Source: an uncultured Gammaproteobacteria bacterium (lineage in GTDB: Bacteria; Pseudomonadota; Gammaproteobacteria; Pseudomonadales; Azotimanducaceae). From it: a stretch of 37,081 nucleotides of DNA. The translations under genes and the position numbers were made by a program. The stretch is taken from contig CAJXBG010000030.1 of the NCBI GenBank assembly GCA_913050215.1, positions 1 to 37,081 on the forward strand, read 5' to 3'. Shown here piece after piece: positions 1 to 9,278 of the stretch. Within the stretch, counting starts at the first letter, position 1. Every line of letters starts with the position of its first letter. The notes beneath the pieces are model-generated. The model had not been told where the DNA came from. It saw only the letters and a list, made by a program, of their open reading frames with translations, and did no database searches.

Positions 1-67
1 GCTCGCTGACCTTTTTAATGGCACCAAGCCAACCCTGACCCATTCATTCAGGCATTCAGGCATCCTT

Positions 68-757
68 ATGCAGCTTCTCTTTATCCATGGCTCCGGCGCC
101 ACCAGCACAGTTTGGCGTTATCAATCAGCATTTTTTCCCGACGCTATCGCCATTGATCTTCCCGGGCGACCTGAGGGTGAATGCTGCACAACAATTGAAA
201 GTGCTACTGCTTGGTTAAAGGCCTATGTTGATCAACATCAGCTCAAAGATCTGGTCCTTGTTGGACATTCTCTGGGGACCGCTATTGCTTTGAAGTATGC
301 GCTTACTTACCCTGAAAGCATTCAAGGAATGGTACTTATTGGAGGTGGTGCGCGATTAAGAGTCCACCCGGATACATTAGGCTTTCTCGAAAAAGCGATC
401 GAAAATCCCGAAATTTTTCCAGAAATGTTCATCGATTCTTGGCAGAACGTCCCCGCAAACTTCGCCGAAGACCTACGCAGTGAAGCGCTTAAAGTGGGGC
501 CTGCGGTATATCTCAACGACATGCAAGCCTGTGACGCCTTTGATGTTATTGCGCAACTTGGAAATATTTCGACACCGTCTCTGGCCATCACCGGCACAGA
601 AGATGTAATGACACCTCCCAAATATGCGGCATTCCTTCGTGATCGTATGCCCAACACCGAAGCCACTTTTATCGAAGGTGGAACGCACTTTGTATTTGGT
701 GAGTATCCGGAACAGGTGAATGATTCAATTCAGCAGTTTTTGGAAAAGTTGGCCTAA
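68..757 (+). CDS. alpha/beta hydrolase
   Basis: A 229-residue cytoplasmic alpha/beta-hydrolase with no signal peptide. Visible landmarks are an oxyanion-hole HG near residues 7-8, the nucleophile elbow GHSLG at 66-70 (Ser68), a candidate acid Asp179 in TGTEDVMTPP, and His207 in GGTHFVF, so the full Ser-Asp-His triad is present. The fold suits esterase, thioesterase or C-C hydrolase activity; the substrate cannot be read from sequence. The reading frame is open upstream to the window edge, so an earlier start is possible, but MQLLFIHGSG is a natural family N-terminus and a CAGG ribosome-binding-like stretch lies just upstream. It is followed 185 bp later by the propionyl-CoA carboxylase operon on the same strand, with a promoter candidate between, so it is probably a separate transcript. 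Confidence 0.85.
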   Translation: MQLLFIHGSGATSTVWRYQSAFFPDAIAIDLPGRPEGECCTTIESATAWLKAYVDQHQLKDLVLVGHSLGTAIALKYALTYPESIQGMVLIGGGARLRVHPDTLGFLEKAIENPEIFPEMFIDSWQNVPANFAEDLRSEALKVGPAVYLNDMQACDAFDVIAQLGNISTPSLAITGTEDVMTPPKYAAFLRDRMPNTEATFIEGGTHFVFGEYPEQVNDSIQQFLEKLA

Positions 758-861
758 TTAAACCCAAAGCACCTCAAACAACTTATCAACAACACCTCTT
801 TGTATTCATTTGATCAATAATAGGGACACAAAATCCGAGTCATAAATGATTTCATTACAGG

Positions 862-892
862 TTGACACGTGCTGCACTGCACTAATCTAGTG
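862..892 (+). promoter_or_regulatory. candidate promoter and small inverted repeat before the carboxylase operon
   Basis: TTGACA at 862-867 is a perfect -35 match. TAATCT at 883-888 could be the -10 but the spacer is only 15 bp. A 5-bp inverted repeat CACTA-atc-TAGTG (880-892) lies over the -10 and could be an operator for a regulator of propionyl-CoA metabolism. This is prediction from pattern only; such a short palindrome can occur by chance. Confidence 0.35.
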
Positions 893-942
893 TGGATCAG
901 CACTATCATTGCATTTATACTCAGCGGTCATCTTAAAACGCA

Positions 943-2673
943 GTGTTTACAGTGACTCAGAAGATAATACCAAAGCTAAACAACCCGTTCGCAGAAAGTG
1001 AAGAACTGGAATTTTCCGCGCCTGACGCTGTCGCCTCACAGCCCGGCGTTTATGAAGAAACGCTGCGTGATGCTTTTGACATCATCAACAAGCCGTTCAC
1101 ATCAGCCGGGCTGCGAAATATTCAGCGTCAACATCTGAAAAACCGGATGACTATTTGGGAACGGATTGAAGTTTTAACCGACAAACCACCCAAAATTCTT
1201 TTTCAGAATTGGGGACCGAATCTGGATGGCGCATCGCTTGTTACCGCGATACTCGATATTGAAGGCCGTGACGTTGCCGTGTACGGCCATGACTTCACGA
1301 TTAGAGCCGGTTCGATGGATGCCACCAATGGTAAGAAATTAGCTCGGCTGTTTGAACTAGCAGGAAAACGCAGAATCCCCCTGATCGGCATGAATGACTC
1401 CTCCGGCGCTTATGTGCCCGCGGGCGTGGGTGGACTCGACGGCTACGCAGAGGCTTTTACTGCGCTGCGTAAAATCAGTGGCGTGGTACCTTCAATCATG
1501 TGCATGTTTGGCTTCAACGCGGGCGGTGGCTCTTACTTACCCAGACAGGGCAGTTTTCTCATCCAGCCCAAAGAGACCTTCTTTGGTTTAACCGGGCCCG
1601 GCGTCGTAAAGTCGGTCTTGGGTGAGGATGTCACTGCTGACGAATTAGGTGGTCCTGGCGTACACAGTCTTACCGGGGTGACCGACATTGTCGTCGAAGA
1701 TGAAGTCACTGCACTATTAAAAGCAAAAGAACTACTCAGGTATCTACCTGGGAACAATGCTGAGTCTTCGCCCTTTCAGGAAACATCTGACCCAACGGAC
1801 AGAAAAACCTGGGACATCGACATTTTGTTCAAGAAAGCTTTCAACTCACCGACTGGTTTTAATACGCCGGTTGATATCAGCATTTTAATCCAACAGATTT
1901 GTGACCACGGCGACTATTTCGAACTTCAGCCCGAGCGCGCTCGGAATACGATAACCTGCCTGGGTAGACTGGGCGGCCATGTGGTCGGGTTTGTTGCTAA
2001 CAACTCCGCCGTAGGTTCAGGCCAGATCGATATCGATGCTGCTTACAAGAACGCTCGGTTCATACGATTTTGCAATCTGTACAATATTCCCGTGATCTTT
2101 ATGGAAGACACCACTGGCTTTTTACCCGGTAAAGAGCAAGAAAGTCGTGGCATTGTACAAGCCGGTCGCGCGATGCTCGACGCCATTATCGACTTGCGGA
2201 CACCGCGCTTTCTCGTATTGGTGCGGAATGCGATTGGCGGTGCATATGCTTCTTACAACAACTACCCCACTGGGGCAGACCTAGTGATCGCGCTGCCAAC
2301 AACGCGCGTCGCGGTGATGGGATCACCTGGCGTTGAGTTTGTTTACAAGGATGAACTTAGGGGCCTGCGCGGTTCAGTTAATGGCAAGGTCAGCGAACTC
2401 AGTCAGCAACTCGTCTCTGAGGGCGCAGAGGAAACCGCCGCCCTCGAACAGGCTAAAAAGGAAGTCACTCAGTGGCTAACCGGCGAAGAGGCAGTGCTTG
2501 TTAAACGCTATGAGAAGGAACTCATGAATCCGAAGGAAGCGTTAAGCCTGGGTTCTATATCGCAAATTACGATGCCTTCAGATTTACGGCAGGTATTGTC
2601 GGAGCACATGAAGTTCCACCTTGAAAATTATACACCGGAACCCTTCAACGGCGTTCAACGAGAATTTCATTAG
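943..2673 (+). CDS. acyl-CoA (probably propionyl-CoA) carboxylase carboxyltransferase (beta) subunit
   Basis: A 576-residue carboxyltransferase of the acyl-CoA carboxylase beta family, with two crotonase-like halves. The N-half has [11 protein letters not shown] (151-161) and the oxyanion-hole region [11 protein letters not shown] (190-200). The C-half has [11 protein letters not shown] (386-396) and [10 protein letters not shown] (428-437). It would move CO2 from carboxybiotin to an acyl-CoA. Propionyl-CoA is inferred because the next genes make a biotin carboxylase/carrier, methylmalonyl-CoA epimerase and mutase. It is somewhat longer than usual (about 510-540) and its N-half motifs differ from the common DSGGARIQEG type, so it is a divergent member. 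The start is GTG at 943 (MFTVTQKI) with no clear Shine-Dalgarno; a GTG at 952 is an alternative. The biotin carboxylase gene follows after about 130 bp. Confidence 0.85.
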   Translation: MFTVTQKIIPKLNNPFAESEELEFSAPDAVASQPGVYEETLRDAFDIINKPFTSAGLRNIQRQHLKNRMTIWERIEVLTDKPPKILFQNWGPNLDGASLVTAILDIEGRDVAVYGHDFTIRAGSMDATNGKKLARLFELAGKRRIPLIGMNDSSGAYVPAGVGGLDGYAEAFTALRKISGVVPSIMCMFGFNAGGGSYLPRQGSFLIQPKETFFGLTGPGVVKSVLGEDVTADELGGPGVHSLTGVTDIVVEDEVTALLKAKELLRYLPGNNAESSPFQETSDPTDRKTWDIDILFKKAFNSPTGFNTPVDISILIQQICDHGDYFELQPERARNTITCLGRLGGHVVGFVANNSAVGSGQIDIDAAYKNARFIRFCNLYNIPVIFMEDTTGFLPGKEQESRGIVQAGRAMLDAIIDLRTPRFLVLVRNAIGGAYASYNNYPTGADLVIALPTTRVAVMGSPGVEFVYKDELRGLRGSVNGKVSELSQQLVSEGAEETAALEQAKKEVTQWLTGEEAVLVKRYEKELMNPKEALSLGSISQITMPSDLRQVLSEHMKFHLENYTPEPFNGVQREFH

Positions 2674-2805
2674 CGCTTCCAGAGGCAACGGCCTTCAAGA
2701 AACAACATTACAGAGAACAGGACTGTCACCCGCTTTTGTCACCAGCTATGCGGTCACGGGTTGTCAGATAAAAAGATCAAATTCAAATCAGGTTCAACTT
2801 TAAAG

Positions 2806-5655
2806 ATGTCCAACGAATGGTACCTCAATAACCCTTTAATCCATCAGAACCGACGGAAGTCACTCACTGGTTCCGATTGGGTCAACTCATTTTCCTGCGT
2901 CACCATGAGACCCCTGATTATTTGCCGTGGCCCCATCAGAATGGAGGCGATGACAGTATTTTCTGAAATGGGTATTTCTGATTTCGGCATTTTGCTCTCC
3001 GAGAAAGATTCAATTACTTACGCCAACGCACTTTCTCCAGAGCTTCGAATGGATATTGACCCTGCGAGGGTACACCGGGTTCAGGATTATTCCGGCGCAA
3101 CAAAAGAAGAACGTGCAGAACGCATTAATCAGATCATTATGATCGCGAAAGCAAATGACTATGATTCGATTTTCGCGGGCTACGGCTTTATGGCAGAAGA
3201 CGAAGAGATGGTGCGTGCCATGGAATCTGCGGGTCTCAATTTCATTGGGCCCTGCTCCGGAACGATCAGATCCGCGGGTAGTAAAGATTTGGCCAAGCGG
3301 ACCGCGCTCGACGTTAACGTATCTGTTACCCCAGGCGTCGACAACGCAACCACCCTGACTTTGTTAGCAAAGTATCCGACTGAAGAGGCGCTCACTGCAC
3401 TGATCGACACGCATGAACTCACCGTTGACAGCAATGCGCTTACGGCCAGCGAATCGCTGGAAGACAAAGCTGAACTATTACTCACCGCGTCATATGCCGC
3501 CGGGATTGATTTAATTTCCGCAGATGACATCGCAAACACATTGACCGAGCAGGTCAAAACAATGTTTGAAAACGATCCCTCTACACGCATAAGGCTCAAG
3601 GCGATTGGCGGTGGCGGTGGCAAGGGACAACGGATTCTATCCTGCCCGACACAATTTGAGGGTGATGACAAAGCAAATCTCTTAGCAGCCGTAGAACAAA
3701 CCGTACCGGCCTTTCGGGAAATATTGTCAGAGGTTAAAACCACTGGCGTTGGCGACAACAAGAACGTGCTTGCCGAAATAAATATTGAAACCGTTCGCCA
3801 CGAAGAAATTCAGGTGGTTGGTAACGGTGACTGGTGTCTAACCTTGGGAGGTCGTGACTGCTCAGTGCAGATGAATGAACAAAAACTGCTCGAGATCTCG
3901 GTTACCGTTGAAGAGTTGCAAGCATCGATTGACGAGGCGCTTAGTGCAAACAAAGACGATGAGGCACAAGCATTAAAAGAAGACCTGAACACGTTAATCA
4001 AAATGGAAGAGGAAGCCTCACGTTTTGGTGCTGCCGTCGGACTTGATTCTGTCTCAACATTCGAATGTATTCTCGACCGGGACCGACATTTCTTTATGGA
4101 AATGAACACGCGAGTTCAAGTAGAGCATCGGGTAACGGAACTCTGCTATGCCCTGCGATTTACAAACCCAAACCAGGAATCCGAGTCGTTCAAAGTTGAT
4201 TCTATTGTCGAGCTTATGGTGTTACTCGCTGAGCATGGCTCACGACTTCCTAGACCCACCCGGGAACGAAGAGAAAACAGCGCCGTTGAAGTTCGGCTCA
4301 ATGCCTCTGACGATGCTCTAAAACCGCACGCTGGCGGCATCATTACGCAATGGTCAAATGTGTTAAACACGGAAATCAGAGACGACCAAGGTATCTGCCT
4401 GCACAATCCTGATACTGATGTGTTTATGAAATATCATCTGGCAGGCGCCTACGACTCGAATATTGCGCTGCTCCTAACGACCGGAAAAGACAGAGTCGAG
4501 TCATACGCCAGAATGGCTGAAGTGCTGCGCAAAACCAGACTCACTGGAGATAATCTTGGGACTAATCTGGAGTTTCACTACGGCATGCTCAACTGGTTTA
4601 TTGGCAACAATGTTAACGCGCGTCCCGCGACTAACTTTGTATCGCCATATCTGGCGGCGGTCGGCAAACTCAAGATTCTCGCCAACAATCTGGACATCGT
4701 CTACGCCTACGATCAACTGGAAGCTAAAAGTTTATCGGCAACTGATGATAATGATGTGAAAAAAGCCACACAGCAGATCATACAGCAAAAAAGCAGCCTG
4801 CTTGCCCGCGCCCTTAACAAACTGTTTGCACAACCGCACTACCTGGCTGGCTGGCTGGCGATCAACCAACAGCATTTCGAGATGTCTAAAACTGGCATTA
4901 CGTGGCTGACTAATCCGATCTGGATGCTTGCCGACTTGTACCACTATCTTAATATGGAGGCACGGGATGACACACCGGCCTTGTATGCTATCTGGGATCA
5001 TGATCAAGCATTGCTACAGAGCGCGCTAGATTTTTATGAACAACTGGAAGCGCTGATGGATTGCTCTGACTGGCAAGTATTGAATGAACGCTTGGCATCC
5101 AGCGCTGCAGAAGATTTGCTAGGAGAACATCTAGAAGAAGCCAGAGCAGCCCATGCTGGGTTCCAGTTAGGCATGGACATACTGTTTATACTCCCTTATA
5201 TCGGCTTGGATTCAGGTTTCTTTGACCTTCGCGTTGGTGCCGATCTTAAAGTCGACATACCGGCAGATCTTTTTGACGCTAAAGTGCAGGCAGACGGGCT
5301 CAGGGCACTTTCGCCACCGCCCGTCGCTGCTGCAGATGAAATCACCGTACCAACAGGCGGCATGTTCTATGCGAGGGAAGCACCAGACAGCGACACATTT
5401 GTCAGCGAAGGCCAGCACTTTGAAAAAGGCGACCCGCTATTTATTGTTGAGGTCATGAAGATGTTTAACAAAGTCTACGCGCCCTTTTCAGGCACTATTA
5501 ATCAAGTGCTGATCGAGACTGACGCCAGTATCGTTAAGAAAGGTGAAGTTGTTTTCAAGGTCACACCTGACGAGATTATCGAAACTTTATCCGAAGAGGA
5601 AATTAACAGCGCGATTGTCAAGCAAACAAACAAGTTCCTTGAGTTTGTCGCATAA
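2806..5655 (+). CDS. large biotin carboxylase/biotin carrier (alpha) subunit of the acyl-CoA carboxylase
   Basis: About 949 residues when read from the ATG at 2806. It would carboxylate biotin with ATP and bicarbonate for the preceding carboxyltransferase. The biotin-carboxylase domain spans about 34-600: glycine-rich ATP loop GGGGKGQR (269-276), RHEEIQVVGNG (331-341), CSVQMNEQK (352-360), catalytic strand FMEMNTRVQVEHRVTE (430-445) and VEVRLNA (494-500), so the expected catalytic Lys, Glu, Asn and Arg residues are kept. A central helical region (about 610-835) matches no domain I recognise. The biotinyl domain (845-920) ends the protein with EVMKM, Lys885 being the biotin site. Usual PCC alpha subunits are about 650-700 residues. 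Extra sequence also lies at about 182-262 and 365-410. Start is uncertain: the frame extends to TTG 2761, and ATG 2905 (MRPLIICRG) is possible; no site has a strong Shine-Dalgarno. Confidence 0.85.
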   Translation: MSNEWYLNNPLIHQNRRKSLTGSDWVNSFSCVTMRPLIICRGPIRMEAMTVFSEMGISDFGILLSEKDSITYANALSPELRMDIDPARVHRVQDYSGATKEERAERINQIIMIAKANDYDSIFAGYGFMAEDEEMVRAMESAGLNFIGPCSGTIRSAGSKDLAKRTALDVNVSVTPGVDNATTLTLLAKYPTEEALTALIDTHELTVDSNALTASESLEDKAELLLTASYAAGIDLISADDIANTLTEQVKTMFENDPSTRIRLKAIGGGGGKGQRILSCPTQFEGDDKANLLAAVEQTVPAFREILSEVKTTGVGDNKNVLAEINIETVRHEEIQVVGNGDWCLTLGGRDCSVQMNEQKLLEISVTVEELQASIDEALSANKDDEAQALKEDLNTLIKMEEEASRFGAAVGLDSVSTFECILDRDRHFFMEMNTRVQVEHRVTELCYALRFTNPNQESESFKVDSIVELMVLLAEHGSRLPRPTRERRENSAVEVRLNASDDALKPHAGGIITQWSNVLNTEIRDDQGICLHNPDTDVFMKYHLAGAYDSNIALLLTTGKDRVESYARMAEVLRKTRLTGDNLGTNLEFHYGMLNWFIGNNVNARPATNFVSPYLAAVGKLKILANNLDIVYAYDQLEAKSLSATDDNDVKKATQQIIQQKSSLLARALNKLFAQPHYLAGWLAINQQHFEMSKTGITWLTNPIWMLADLYHYLNMEARDDTPALYAIWDHDQALLQSALDFYEQLEALMDCSDWQVLNERLASSAAEDLLGEHLEEARAAHAGFQLGMDILFILPYIGLDSGFFDLRVGADLKVDIPADLFDAKVQADGLRALSPPPVAAADEITVPTGGMFYAREAPDSDTFVSEGQHFEKGDPLFIVEVMKMFNKVYAPFSGTINQVLIETDASIVKKGEVVFKVTPDEIIETLSEEEINSAIVKQTNKFLEFVA

Positions 5656-5691
5656 AACAGATTCTATTTAATAACCAAAGGCTACTGCAAA

Positions 5692-6105
5692 ATGATTACG
5701 GCTCTAGACCATATCGCTATCGCTGTTCCAAATCTTGAAAGCGCAATCGAGCGCTTTCTCAATGACTTTGGACTCGAGTATCAGGGTTCTGAAAGCGTTA
5801 TCCCGGCAAAAACAACGACGGCATTCTTTCCGATTGATGGCACCAGCATTGAACTGGTTCATCCACTCAACAACGAAGGCCCTATTGTTAACTACCTTGA
5901 AAAACGCGGCCCGGGCATCCATCACATTTGCTTCAGAACCGATGACATCGAATCAGACATCGAGCGACTTAAGGCAAAGGGTTATCAGTTTCTAGGCGAC
6001 GCGCCGACGCCAGGTGCACACAACACACGGGTCATTTTTATCCACCCGAAATCATGCGACGGTGTGCTCATTGAGCTCGCGGAACATCAGGGAGACCATT
6101 CATGA
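5692..6105 (+). CDS. mce: methylmalonyl-CoA epimerase
   Basis: A 137-residue vicinal-oxygen-chelate protein, the usual family length, converting (S)- to (R)-methylmalonyl-CoA between the carboxylase and the mutase. Family marks are the N-terminal [12 protein letters not shown] (metal-ligand His7), the second half [13 protein letters not shown] with its metal His, and the C-terminal VLIELAEH carrying the metal-ligand Glu. It starts 36 bp after the biotin carboxylase stop and its stop overlaps the mutase start by 4 bp (ATGA), indicating translational coupling within one operon. The assignment rests on both motifs and context. Confidence 0.93.
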   Translation: MITALDHIAIAVPNLESAIERFLNDFGLEYQGSESVIPAKTTTAFFPIDGTSIELVHPLNNEGPIVNYLEKRGPGIHHICFRTDDIESDIERLKAKGYQFLGDAPTPGAHNTRVIFIHPKSCDGVLIELAEHQGDHS

Positions 6106-8252
6106 GCGAAACAGACGGAAAAAACACTGACCAATACGCGCAATGGCAGTCTGCAGCAGAAAAGCAACTCAAGGGTAAATCCATTGACTCGTTAAATACA
6201 GAAACACCCGAGGGTATCGAGTTAAAAGCACTTTACACGGCTGATGACCTAGCGAAACTTGAACACACCAATACCATGCCTGGCCTCGACCCCTTCATTC
6301 GAGGCCCTCAGGCCACAATGTATGCCGGCCGCCCTTGGACTATTCGTCAGTACGCTGGATTTTCTACTGCCGAAGCATCCAATAAGTTTTATCGTCAATT
6401 ACTGGCTGAAGGCGGCCAGGGTGTCTCGGTCGCTTTTGACCTACCGACCCACCGGGGATACGACTCGGACCATGAGCGCGTTACCCATGATGTCGGTAAA
6501 GCAGGCGTCGCGATCGATTCGATAGAAGATATGAAAGTCCTCTTTGATGAGATTCCGCTGGATAGGATATCAGTCTCTATGACAATGAACGGGGCCGTAT
6601 TACCGATACTGGCTGGTTACGTTGTCGCGGCTGAAGAGCAAGGCGTCAGTCAGGACCAACTTTCAGGCACGATACAGAACGACATTCTCAAAGAGTTCTT
6701 AGTCCGAAATACCTACATCTATCCACCCAAACCATCTATGCGCATCATTGGCGATATTATTGCTTATTGCACAGAGCATATGCCGCGGTTTAACACGATT
6801 TCGATTTCGGGGTATCACATACAGGAAGCCGGTGCTGACGCCGCCCTTGAATTAGCCTACACACTTGCAGACGGCAAAGAGTACATACGCACCGCACTCA
6901 GCGCGGGCTTAAAGATCGATGATTTTGCGCCAAGATTGTCGTTCTTCTGGGGCATCGGTATGAACTTCTATATGGAGATCGCCAAAATGCGGGCGGCCAG
7001 AATGCTATGGGCCAGAATCGTCGATGAGTTTGAACCGACCAACGAACGTTCGAAAATGCTTCGCACTCACTCACAGACCTCCGGTTGGTCACTGACAGAA
7101 CAAGATCCCTATAACAATGTTGTTAGAACAACCATTGAAGCGATGGCGGCTGTATTTGGCGGCACTCAGTCTCTGCACACGAATGCGCTGGATGAAGCCA
7201 TTGCGTTGCCATCAGAGTTCGCAGCACGCATAGCAAGAAATACTCAGCTAATTCTCCAGGAAGAAACCGGTATCACAAATGTGATCGACCCCTGGGGCGG
7301 CTCTTATATGATGGAGTCTCTCACTAACTCCATCGCTGAACGGGCATGGTCGCTGATTGAAGAAGTCGAAGAACGCGGCGGCATGGCACAAGCGATCGAA
7401 ACCGGCATGCCTAAACTCAGAATCGAAGAGGCAGCCGCCAGGAAACAAGCCCTGATCGATAAAGGAGAAGAAGTGATTGTCGGGGTCAACAAGTACGCTT
7501 CTGACAACGAAGATAATGTTGATATTCTGGAAATAGACAATGCTGCCGTGTTAAGAGGACAACTCGCGCGCCTTGCGACGCTTAAGCAAGACCGGGACGA
7601 GAACAGAGCAACAACAGCCCTTTCAGCGATCAAACAAGCGGCTGAATCCGGCACGGGTAACCTTCTAGCACTTGCTATCGAGGCCACACGCGCCAGAGCA
7701 ACCGTCGGGGAAATCTCGGATGCTATGGAAGCTTCGTTCGGTCGATTCGAGGCGCAGTCACAAACACTATCAGGCGTATATGGCAGCCACTACGAGGAAG
7801 ATGAGACTTGGCAAGGTATCAACGACAGAGTTCAGAGCTTTGAAGATGCCAACGGACGCAGACCTCGTATGCTCGTTTGTAAGATGGGTCAGGATGGACA
7901 CGATCGCGGCGCCAAGGTGATCGCCACAGCATTCGCTGATGCAGGTTTTGATATTGATCTGTCGCCAATGTTTGCGATTCCTTCTGAGGTTGTAAGACAA
8001 GCCGTTGAAAATGATGTTCATATCATTGGTGTCTCATCACAGGCGGCCGGTCATAAAACGATGATTCCACAACTGATGGAAGAATTGAAAAAAGCTAACG
8101 CCGAAGACATCACTGTCATCATCGGCGGCGTGATTCCAAAACAGGATTATCAATTCCTGCTGGACGCTAATGTGAAAGGGATCTTCGGTCCGGGTACGCC
8201 CATCCCAAAGGCGGCCTCAGAAGTGATGGATATTATCGATAAGGCGGTCTGA
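6102..8252 (+). CDS. methylmalonyl-CoA mutase, single-chain type
   Basis: A 716-residue adenosylcobalamin enzyme converting (R)-methylmalonyl-CoA to succinyl-CoA. The N-terminal TIM-barrel contains [15 protein letters not shown] (73-87, active-site Tyr74) and [10 protein letters not shown] (236-245, Tyr238-His239). The C-terminal B12 domain has the base-off motif DGHDRG (Asp598, His600, Gly603), [11 protein letters not shown] and IIGGVIP. Length and intact residues match the large catalytic subunit; no small MutA-like subunit gene is present, so it is likely a homodimeric form. The start overlaps the epimerase stop, and its stop shares one base with the meaB start (TGATG). No cobalamin riboswitch was recognised upstream of the operon. 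Confidence 0.96.
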   Translation: MSETDGKNTDQYAQWQSAAEKQLKGKSIDSLNTETPEGIELKALYTADDLAKLEHTNTMPGLDPFIRGPQATMYAGRPWTIRQYAGFSTAEASNKFYRQLLAEGGQGVSVAFDLPTHRGYDSDHERVTHDVGKAGVAIDSIEDMKVLFDEIPLDRISVSMTMNGAVLPILAGYVVAAEEQGVSQDQLSGTIQNDILKEFLVRNTYIYPPKPSMRIIGDIIAYCTEHMPRFNTISISGYHIQEAGADAALELAYTLADGKEYIRTALSAGLKIDDFAPRLSFFWGIGMNFYMEIAKMRAARMLWARIVDEFEPTNERSKMLRTHSQTSGWSLTEQDPYNNVVRTTIEAMAAVFGGTQSLHTNALDEAIALPSEFAARIARNTQLILQEETGITNVIDPWGGSYMMESLTNSIAERAWSLIEEVEERGGMAQAIETGMPKLRIEEAAARKQALIDKGEEVIVGVNKYASDNEDNVDILEIDNAAVLRGQLARLATLKQDRDENRATTALSAIKQAAESGTGNLLALAIEATRARATVGEISDAMEASFGRFEAQSQTLSGVYGSHYEEDETWQGINDRVQSFEDANGRRPRMLVCKMGQDGHDRGAKVIATAFADAGFDIDLSPMFAIPSEVVRQAVENDVHIIGVSSQAAGHKTMIPQLMEELKKANAEDITVIIGGVIPKQDYQFLLDANVKGIFGPGTPIPKAASEVMDIIDKAV

Positions 8253-9232
8253 TGCCTGAAAAGATCGACAACCAGGCGCTGCTCTCCGGTGATCGGCGGG
8301 CGCTGGCCAAATGCATCACATTGGTGGAAAGCACGCTGCCTGCTGACCGCGCACTCGCGACCTCTTTGATTGAGGAAATATTACCCAACACGGGAAATAG
8401 CCTGAGAATTGGTATCTCCGGAGTGCCCGGCGTGGGCAAATCTACCTTCATCGAATCGTTCGGCCTTCATCTCATTGAAACCGGTAAGAAAATTGCCGTA
8501 CTCGCGGTTGACCCAAGCTCTCCGATCGCCGGAGGTAGCATCCTCGGGGACAAAACGCGCATGACACAGCTTTCAAGGTCACCGGATGCTTTTATTCGCC
8601 CTAGCCCCTCTTCGGGCATGATGGGCGGTATTGCGCATAAAACCAGAGAAACAATCCTGTTATGTGAAGCTGCGGGTTACGACATTATCCTTGTAGAGAC
8701 AGTTGGCGTTGGGCAGTCAGAGGTTGACGTCTATAGCATGGTGGACTTTTTTATGATGCTGATGGTACCCAACGCAGGAGATGACTTGCAGGGGATCAAA
8801 CGCGGCATTACTGAATTGGTCGATTCAATCATCATTAACAAAGCGGACGGCCCCAGTATTCCACTGGCCCAAACCGCAAAACAGTACTACCAGAATGCAT
8901 TGCACTTGCTTCGTGCAGATTCAGACTTTTGGCGCCCCAGGGTACTGACTTGTTCATCAACAGAAAAAACCAACATTGATCAAATCGCCAGCATGATATT
9001 CGAGTTTCAAGCGCTCGCCACTGAAGAGAACCGAATGCAGAACCGACGGGAGAAACAAAATCTTAGTTGGCTAAAACGGTTGATTAACAACGAAGTTGAA
9101 CAACGCCTAAAACACAATGAAACCATCAGGGACATCTACCCGAATCTTGAAAATGATGTCATCGCAGGTAAACGGTCACCTCTGAATGCCGCCACCGAAG
9201 TCATCAACCTCCTGTTCGATAAAGCGCCTTGA
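8252..9232 (+). CDS. meaB: MeaB/ArgK-type G-protein chaperone of methylmalonyl-CoA mutase
   Basis: A 326-residue G3E-family GTPase that protects methylmalonyl-CoA mutase and gates delivery of adenosylcobalamin. It shows the P-loop GVPGVGKS at 57-64, AVDPSSPIAGGSILGDKTRM with the Mg/switch region, ETVGVGQSE, and the base-specificity motif NKAD. Length is typical of MeaB. Its ATG overlaps the mutase stop by one base, so expression is coupled with its client. Older annotations call this family ArgK or LAO/AO transport ATPase; the context argues for the chaperone role. Confidence 0.95.
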   Translation: MPEKIDNQALLSGDRRALAKCITLVESTLPADRALATSLIEEILPNTGNSLRIGISGVPGVGKSTFIESFGLHLIETGKKIAVLAVDPSSPIAGGSILGDKTRMTQLSRSPDAFIRPSPSSGMMGGIAHKTRETILLCEAAGYDIILVETVGVGQSEVDVYSMVDFFMMLMVPNAGDDLQGIKRGITELVDSIIINKADGPSIPLAQTAKQYYQNALHLLRADSDFWRPRVLTCSSTEKTNIDQIASMIFEFQALATEENRMQNRREKQNLSWLKRLINNEVEQRLKHNETIRDIYPNLENDVIAGKRSPLNAATEVINLLFDKAP

Positions 9233-9278
9233 TCTTGATTCTGCGCTATAGACGTGAAAGCAAAACCTCGGATAAATT

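Noticed and set aside
2621-2803. 60-residue frame across the carboxyltransferase/biotin carboxylase gap
   Set aside because: Mostly inside the carboxyltransferase 3' end; no ribosome-binding site or family.
3180-3761. 193-residue antisense frame in the biotin carboxylase gene
   Set aside because: Ser- and Val-rich shadow product typical of the reverse strand of a coding region; the sense frame has full catalytic motifs.
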